Assembly (NCBI GenBank): GCA_037893245.1
Contig: JBAIAA010000412.1
Location: 744,001-808,000, forward strand
Direction: 5' to 3'
DNA: 64,000 bases
Source of the DNA: Crossaster papposus
Lineage: Eukaryota; Echinodermata; Asteroidea; Velatida; Solasteridae
The notes under the pieces were generated by a model, which saw only the letters and a program-made list of their open reading frames with translations, ran no database searches and was not told the DNA's origin. A program made the position numbers and the translations under genes. Positions 29,001 through 38,000 of this stretch are shown here, piece after piece (the stretch's first letter is position 1; every line of letters begins with the position of its first letter).

Positions 29001-32000
29001 ATAGTTAAGTGTCTTGCTCAGGGACACAAGTGTCACGACCGGGACTCGAACCCACACTCTGGTGAATAGAACACCAGAGCTTGAGTTCGGTGTTCTTATC
29101 CACTCGGATACGACACCCTACAAAGTAGAGAGAAGACAATGAGAAGAAGGTACAGTTTTAGAGGTGGGAGGAAAACCCCAGAAGAATATCCTGGGGAAAA
29201 CCCACGGAGTCAGGCAGGGACTGAAAACCCAATCCACATATTGGCCCAGGCGGAGTTCGAACCCGGGTCATAGTGGTGGAAGGCGAGGAAAGAACCGCTA
29301 CGCCAACCTGACTCCCACATGTTTTACTGAAAGAAGTGAACCCACAAATTTGTTCGTTAAAAAAACATTTACGAGAAATGTTTCTTCATTGGCTTATTGC
29401 TATGTACTGTCACGAGTCACTAAACCTTTGGTGCTGAAACTAGCTATTGTACTAAGGTTTATGCCTGACATTCCGACATTAAACTTTTACTTGTAAATGT
29501 GGAAATCCACATTGGGATAAAAACCAAAAAGGCACCAAATACCTTTGAAAATGGCAAACCCAAAATTTAAAATAAGGGGAAATTGGGCACAGGGGTTCAT
29601 TTTCCAGGACTGCTTTAACACTAACCCTCCAGGGTATTTTGTCTAGAAATCCTGCCAGACGCAGCAACTTGAGATCAGCGCATGCGAGAGACAATCACAG
29701 TAAAGTATCTTGCCCAAGAACACAAGTACCATGTTCCCGTCAGGATTCGAACCTGTGTATCGTCGCACAGGAGTCAAACACAGTAACCATTTGACCACAG
29801 CATCCCACGAAAATTACACTTTAACTTTGAATTTCGTTTTAACTTTTAACGCCCTGTCGACTTACTTGTACTGATCTCGCCTGTAGCTCGGTCTGATACT
29901 GCGTGCTCGGTCGTTAGGGTAAGCCACCAGGGCCATGGAGTCTGGTATGTGACTGGCCGACTTGGTAGCGTGGAGGCCTTTAGTCTTAGGAGCTCCTATC
30001 ATGGCTGCCCTGGGGTCGTAGGGTTTGGCTTCGTCCATGGTGACGTCGACAAATTGACCCACCTCACCGACTACACGGGGCGTGATGCCTGGAAAGGGTA
30101 GGTGAACAGGTACGGTCAAATATGTCAAGACAAACCAGGAGGAGTAAAGGTCCAAATTGGAATGAGGTCCCAATCACACTATTTTGGTGATTGTGTAGTT
30201 GCAAGCCCTCTGATTTTGCTCCAATTCAAGTCAAGGGTATTTTTTATCATTCCCAAATGACTTTATCAACATAAAGTATAATTCTCTCAACTCTAATGAC
30301 ACAATTGTTTACAATTGTGAACAGTTTCTTGTGGCAGAAAACGTAATTTTCCTACGAGTTATGTAGTTGGTTTCTTGCAAATCAATGCGGTTTTGCGTGT
30401 TCACTGTCTGTGCAACGTGGTGTAATGCTGTGAACCCTATTGTAAACATGTGGACTAAGTAAATTTGGGGGCAGTATTTGAAAATAGTCTGGTTTTTCTA
30501 ACGATGGTCAGCCGACCATTGTTGGAAATTACATTTGTTTGTCTTCTTCAGAAACTTCTTAACTTACCGGGGTTAAACTTAGGCTCCCTCTTTTTGGACT
30601 CGGCATTGCTGACGCCGTGCAGGGAGATTTGCAGGCCGTGAATGGCCTCCAAGTGAGTGGCCAGCGGATTGGAATCCTCCCCCTCGTCGGCCACCGAGCC
30701 CAGGACGTCCATGACCTGGCTGAGGTTGAAGGAGCCGTACTGGTTGGGCTTGAAGGAGAAGATGAGGTCTCGCGACTCGCCGGGGGGGAGCTTACCCAGG
30801 GACGGGTAGATGCAAAACTGGGCCACCTGGCGGCAGACGAAGGAGACCGGGAGGTAGGGGGCGTCGTTGCGGAGGGTGCAGAGGGTGTCCACGTGCTCGC
30901 CGACGGGGCACTCGCCAAAGTCGAAATGACTGGTTGGTGAGAGGGTAAGGAGGACAGGAAGGGCCGTGCCAGTCAGGGCTACCTCGACTTTGGTACCTTG
31001 GAGAATAAATGAAAGTAGAATTGCAACAAGCTGTAAAATACATGTGAATGGTATCATTATTTAATTTCATAAAGTAAAGAATTACATTTTCGTGGATTGG
31101 GGGGAGGATGCACTACTTGTGTTTCATCCATGAAAATTTTCTGAACTGCAATTTTTCCAGCACTTTAAAGGTCACAATTAACATGGCCAAAGGCCACCAT
31201 TCACAAGGTCAAAGACCAGAATTTACTTGTTGAAGGCTATAATTAAACAGGTCAAAGGCCACAACTTACATGCCAAAGGCCACAACTTACACAGCCAAAT
31301 GCCACAACTTACACAGCCAAAGGCCACAACTTACACAGCCAAAGGCCCCAACCTACACAGCCAAAGGCCCCAACCTACACAGCCAAAGGCCACAACTTAC
31401 ACAACCATAGGCCACAACTTACACAACCCTAGGTCACAACTTACACAGCCAAAGGCCACAACTTACACAACCATAGGCCACAACTTACACAACCATAGGC
31501 CACAACTTACACAGCCATAGGCCACAACTTACACAGCCAAAAGCCACAACTTACACAGCCAAAAGCCACAACTTACACAGCCAAAGGCCACAACTTACAC
31601 AGCCAAGGGCTAAAATATACACAGCCAAAAGCCACAACTTAGACAGCCAAAAGCCACAACTTAGACAGCCAAAAGCCACAACTTACACAGCCAAAGGCCA
31701 CAACTTACACAGCCAAAGGCTAAAACATACACAGCCAACAGCCACAACTTAGACAGCCTAAAGCCACAATTCACAAGGATAAAAGTTAAGTACTAAAAGC
31801 AATTAAAATAAGACAACGTACCTTCATTCCCGTTCTGTTTCCCCACGTCATTGTCCACCCCAAAACCTTTACTGCTGCCAATCACCACGATATGCATGAA
31901 GAGAACAAAGTCCTGCCGGGGCGGCGGGGCGGCTGTGCTCTTCCAGCCCTGCTGGGCCGTGTGGTAGCGGGGACTGAAGCGGAAGAAGACCGGGGCGCGC

Positions 32001-35000
32001 TGGTAAGGAGCCAGGGTTCCCTGGGAGGGGATGGCGGTGACTAGAGAAGTCAGGTTGCTGGTGCTGCTGCGGACTTTAGCCGTGCCCTTTGTGGCTAACG
32101 TTGCAACCGTTGATTTGGTCAGATCGCTACCCTGAAATAAATTGTTTGAAAGTGACGTGTTATTGACTTAAAGAATTTGTAAAATAAGTCTTAAAGGCAA
32201 GTACAAATAAAACAATAAAAAAATATATTATTAAAAAGTATTATTAAAAATTAAAAAAATGCTGTATAAAACTTTTAACCAGTTCGCGCCGGGATTATTT
32301 TAACATCGCCGAGCCCACGGGCGGGATTATTTTTAACGAAACTCGATCCGAAGCAGGTTCAGGCCGATAGTGCCGGGAAGCACACCCAAGAAATTTCCGG
32401 CCTTGCTCGCTGCTGACATACATTTCCGAACTTGAACTTGGCGTGTTTATGCGTCATCCGTTTTGAATTTGGGGAAATGTTTGCGTTTATATACGTCATC
32501 CGGCGCAAACTGGTTAAATCAATACAAATTTGGAACTATTTTGTATTTGACCTAAAGTCAGGCACGAACAGCAGGTAAACTTCCAAAACTGTTAAGTGTC
32601 AACTGGCGACGCGCGTTATAATTAACCACAACTAAAAAGTTAACTGAAATCATTTGTGGTAACTTTTTACCTAATTAATTATAATGCAAGCACAGCTTTA
32701 GACTCAAAGGCTGGAACCCAGTAATTTCCTTTGTCAATGCTCATACATTGTTAATTGTAGCCCGACTTATGACTGACTTGTGGTGTAATCAATTTTACCT
32801 AACATATGTGACCTGTTCCAACGAAACCCGGACAAAGTCGCACAATGTGTTTTATTACTTTGTGAAGTCATTTCGCGGTGGATTTTACCATTTTGAGGTT
32901 TTGGGTTTTTTCTAATCCCAAACCATTGATCTACAATCTCCCTAAATTTAAACTTAATCCGTCACCAAGAGGTGTGTTTTTGATTGATTTTGCGAAACAA
33001 TTGTGTATAGAAATAATACGCTTTTCTGAACTTTAAAGCTGTTTATCTCATAATCAGGTTGTCAGTTTTGTTTTCAATAAATCCTTCCCCCAGGGGAAAT
33101 AGGGTTGGGTACATAATTATGTAATTGGTACATCATTTTAAAGCTGAGAACCTAGAAAACTTTTTAAAAAGCAAAAATCTAGCAAACAACAATTGCCAAC
33201 TTTGTCCGGGTTTTGTTGGAGCAGGTCACATTTTATAATAAATCAGCCGGAGTGACTTACAGCTTCCATGCCTTCAGCGTTCTCCTCCAGCACAGTGACA
33301 AAGCTGACTGGGTCCGGCCCGTTGTTGTACAGCATAGCCATCTGGGTCTTGTCCGTGCCGTAGTAGGTGCTGCCAAACTTGATGCAGTCAATCTGCTGCT
33401 CAGAATCCGGCGCGTAGAGCTCCAGGCATCGCTCCACGACGTTGGCTCTGATGTGAAGGATAGCCGGCTCCTGGGCTTCTAGTTGCACTCTGGAAACGAG
33501 CGACAAAAACTTAACAATGTCAAATACTGACAAACCCAAAATGTTGTCTTTTAGAAGATTGTAAGGTTACTTAACCTTTTAAATAATTAATTAACCCTAA
33601 CCCTACCTAATGCTACTTTTTACTACTAGTAGTAAAAAGTAGTATGCAGTACTCTCACCTACTTGTGTGCAATGCCTGTAGTCATTTTTAGTATTTGGTA
33701 CTTCACCCCTAATTGCACTCGTAGTACTTTTTAGCATTGGGTCCCTCTGCTTGCTGAGTGTGCATGGCCCATGTATGCTGTGTAAGGTGTTCTAAACTCT
33801 ACAGCAAAAATTATCACTTGGGACACAGCAATGGGTCAAGGCTGGACTACTGCATTTTTTTGCCAGGTAAGTATTACTGATCTGTATTGCCACTATTAGT
33901 ATTTTGTAGTTGGCAGTATCTGTACACACCCAATCATCAGTCACGGAGAGACCCAGTGCTACAAAATACTAAGTAGTATTCTGTAGAACGTAGTACGTTC
34001 TTTAGCCCAAAGTAAGGCCTAGGGGGTTAGGGTTAATAAATTCACTCATTCATTTGTCAGTCAGTGAATTTGGGAATACTCTTTTTGACTCAGGAAGAGA
34101 AAATATATGCATACTCACGTTACTTCTTCATTTAAAACTCCAGCATTTTTGGTGACAAATTCCACCTTGAACAAAAAGAAAAGCCCTAAATAAGCGATAT
34201 ACAGTTGAGGCCATACTATGTTAAACATTACCAAATAACAGAAGCTATGATCATACGAGATATGACCACAAGCTATTACAAAAGTTGGGCTTCCTTGTAC
34301 AGAGACTTGTATGACTCCAGTAGTATGACATGCCATACTACTGCAGAAATACAAGTCTCTAAAGAATATTCACGGAAGTACAATAGAGGTAGGAATGTCT
34401 GTGTGTAAACACCTTGCATCGTGGACGTCGGACAAAAGAATTTGGGAGCAAACAATGGGTCCACGATTGACAGAAGGTCCATGATTCTAAATCGTGTACA
34501 AATCCTATGGAGGTCTTCTGAAAAACGTTAGGGGAACAAACAAAAGAAGGATAACGGTCTGACAATGCCCCGTCCACGATTGAAGGTGTTTACACACTTG
34601 CGTTTGTGACCTAGTGGTTAGGGGTTTGTGACCTGTGACTGCCTGGGAGTGACCTGCAAGTGCAATGAACTGGCATCCCAGGGGGAATAGAAACATTAGG
34701 TTCTTTTATGCTCCTGAAACTGGAGAGAAACGCCGGCCTGATGAGCCACATTGGCTCAGGACAGACTTTAAAACTAACAAGAAATTGAGACTCTGTTCCA
34801 AAATATTATCTTGACACACTTTACTGGACGCAATACTATTCTTCAACTGTTGAAAGTTCTCAACTTTCAAAGCCTAGTCCCTGCATTACCTTGATGACTT
34901 GAGCCGTCTTTGGCTGCAGCGTGCCAGAGCAAGGGAAGACGGTGATGGGTTGCAGGCCGGTGTAGTTGACCTTGAAGATGCCCGGCAAGGAGCCATGGTT

Positions 35001-38000
35001 GTAGAGAGATACCTGGGTGGACAGCACCTTGCTGTTGCGGACGACTGTGCCAAAGTTGGCAGGTCCTTCCAAGTCCAGGAGAGGCTGGGGGCTGTAACTG
35101 TTAAAATAAAAGGAATGTGTTAAATTATCACAAATGCCCGCTCACCGTGACTGTTCTTTCACCTTGACTGTTCTCCTGTCATGACAACACCTTTTTCAAC
35201 CCTAACGAACCCCATCTTTTTAAAATCCAACACCAGTTTTTGTTAAAATCTGTTAAGATGGGTACTGGACCCCTAAACTGACAGGCTTTTGCACTGGGTT
35301 ATATTAGGCAATCTCCAGAGTCCAACAGTTTGTGTGTACAGTTTGCTAAATGGCGTTGGAATTTGCCAGGATGGGTAGGGTTTCTAGTAAATTATACTAG
35401 GAAATTAGGGTTAATGTCAACAAATACTTGGGTCATATGTACAATTAATTAACACCATTACTGGTGTTTTTTGGTAATACTGTAAGTCTGTATGTACCAA
35501 TGCTGATTGACCACACAACAACAAATTGTATGTGTGCTATTTATGTATATTTGTGTAAATTATTGCATTTGTATGTATTATTGCTAGTTGTATTATATCC
35601 CAGATTTACAGTTTTGTTTGCAACTTTCAATACAAATATTGTCCAATTTTAATTAATTGATTAATGTATGCAGGGTCAAATACTTGATATTTGGCATGTG
35701 GAGTCAAAAAGTCATTGGAAAAACAGAAGAAAAAAAATACATATAAAGTAGCTGTACCTGGGGCCAATTTCATAAAACGTGTAAGCACACAAATTTGCTT
35801 AGCACCAAAAAGTTTTGTTTAGTAAAAACATGTTACCAGCCAAAACTTCATCTGCTTTTCATGCTAAGTAAAAACCAGCTGACATTCACAAACAACAGAC
35901 ATCACCTGGAAATTTGGTTTGTAACTCTGTTTTTTGCCAAGAAAGAAGAATTGTCTTGCTAAGCAAATTTTGTTGCTTACTTGTTTTATGAAATTTGCCT
36001 CTGATGATGAACTTATCAATCACCCCTCACAATTGTTTATTGTGCTGCACTAGATTCAATAGGGGCCTACTTAACAAATTGTAACGCCATTTTAGAGGCA
36101 GACTTCGCATTGTAAAGCAAAATATTTTTTTATGGTCTTATCTTTTTGTTAACTTTTTTGTTTACTTACACACAAAGTGGAATCTCCACTACGTCTTCGT
36201 CAACAAGAAGAATCAGCCCATCTTGGCAATCCTGAGGCTCATCAGTGAAGAACTCGATAGTTGCTGTCACTTCCAGGCCGGGGGCCACGGGCTTGTCTGG
36301 GTTCTTTACAATCAGCTTGAATTTCTGAAATTAAAAAAAACCAAAGATATTGATCCAAAAAATTTGCTTAGCATGAAAATTTGTCCTTGGTAAAAACAAG
36401 GTTACAGACCAAATTTTCACATGATCTTTATTGTTTTTGATTGATAATCAGCTGGTTTTTTGCTTAGCATAAAAAAACACGTAGAATTTTGGCTGATAAC
36501 TTTTTTTTAATGAGCAAGACTTTTTGTGCTAAGCAAATTGTTGTGCTTAGCAGCTCCGTGAAATTGGCCCCTGCTTTTACCTGCCAAGTCCTAAAGGGGT
36601 ATTTCCTAACTAGACCATCTTTCCTAACTTAAGCTTCGACATCCCAACTTTAAGTGTTCCAGTTGGATCAAATTTAGTTTGGATGTCATGATACCAACTT
36701 AAAGTTACTGATGATCCAAGTTGCACTGTAAAAGAAATTACCTTAAAATTAAAGTCAAGCAGCGAAATGCACATTTGTGAGGGGTTCTGGCAAAATGAGA
36801 TGGAACTGAGCGGAGGTTAAAATTATAAAACTTATAAAATTATATTTTTCGGAATAATTACAGGATATCTAGCGCAATCATTTTGCTGGATGCCTAGAAT
36901 CATTATTTACTTTCAAATGAGTAAGATATTTCTTAATAATTAGGTAGTAAATATTTTCGATAAAGTAAATATATATCTGCAAATGGTGTATACTAGTATT
37001 ACTACCTTTAATCAGACACTCCATTAACAAGTTATGGTCGTAAAAGTAAAATGTTTAATGTATTTTAATTTTTAAAAGGCTTTAATGTTTCGAGTTTTGT
37101 ACATGTGTTATGAAAACAATTTCATTTTTTTCCTTCAAAACACCACCCCCCCCAAAAAAAGGGCAAAATTTAAACAAAACTAACAAAAAACTCAAATAAT
37201 TATCACTATCAGAAAATCGAAAATACGGGCCTACAAAATACAAATTAACACTAATTTAAAATTATTTATTATTTAACGTATTAATAACTTCTCTTTAAAA
37301 TGCTTTTTGTTGTGCTTCAATCAGACACTCCATTAACCAGTTCGCGTCGGATGACGTATATAAACGCAAACATTTCCCCAAATTCAAAACAGATGACGCA
37401 TAAACACGCCAAGTTCAAGTTCGGAAATGTATGTCAGCAGCGAGCTGTCAAATGCGTGGGTGTGCTTCCCGGCACTATCAGCCTGAACCCGCTTCAGATC
37501 GAGTTTCGTTAAAAATAATCCCGCCCGTGGGCTCGGCGATGTTAAAATAATCCCGGCGCGAACTGGTTAAACAAGTTATGGCTGTTTAAATTTCACATTT
37601 ATCAACAAGTCGCAAAACAAAAGTTAATTTTGTAATGTATTTTTATTTTTTAAAAGTAAGGCTTTAATGTTTCGAGTTTTGTACATGTGTTTTGAAAACA
37701 ATTTCATTTTTTATTTTTTTTTAACACCACAAGCCCCCCCCCCCCCCCCCCAAAAAAAAAAGGGCAAAATTAAAACAAAACAAACAAAACAAACTCAAAC
37801 AATTATCACTATCAGAAAATCGAAAATACGGGCCTAAAAAATACAAATTAATACCAATTTAAAATTTAATTATTAATTAACGTATTAATAATAATATATC
37901 AAGTGAACTCAAAGTCCTTGGGGTATTAAATAACTTTAAAAAAATTTGGCCTACATTTGTATTTGGTCCATGAAATTTAATCTGTTTGCTGCATTTGCTG

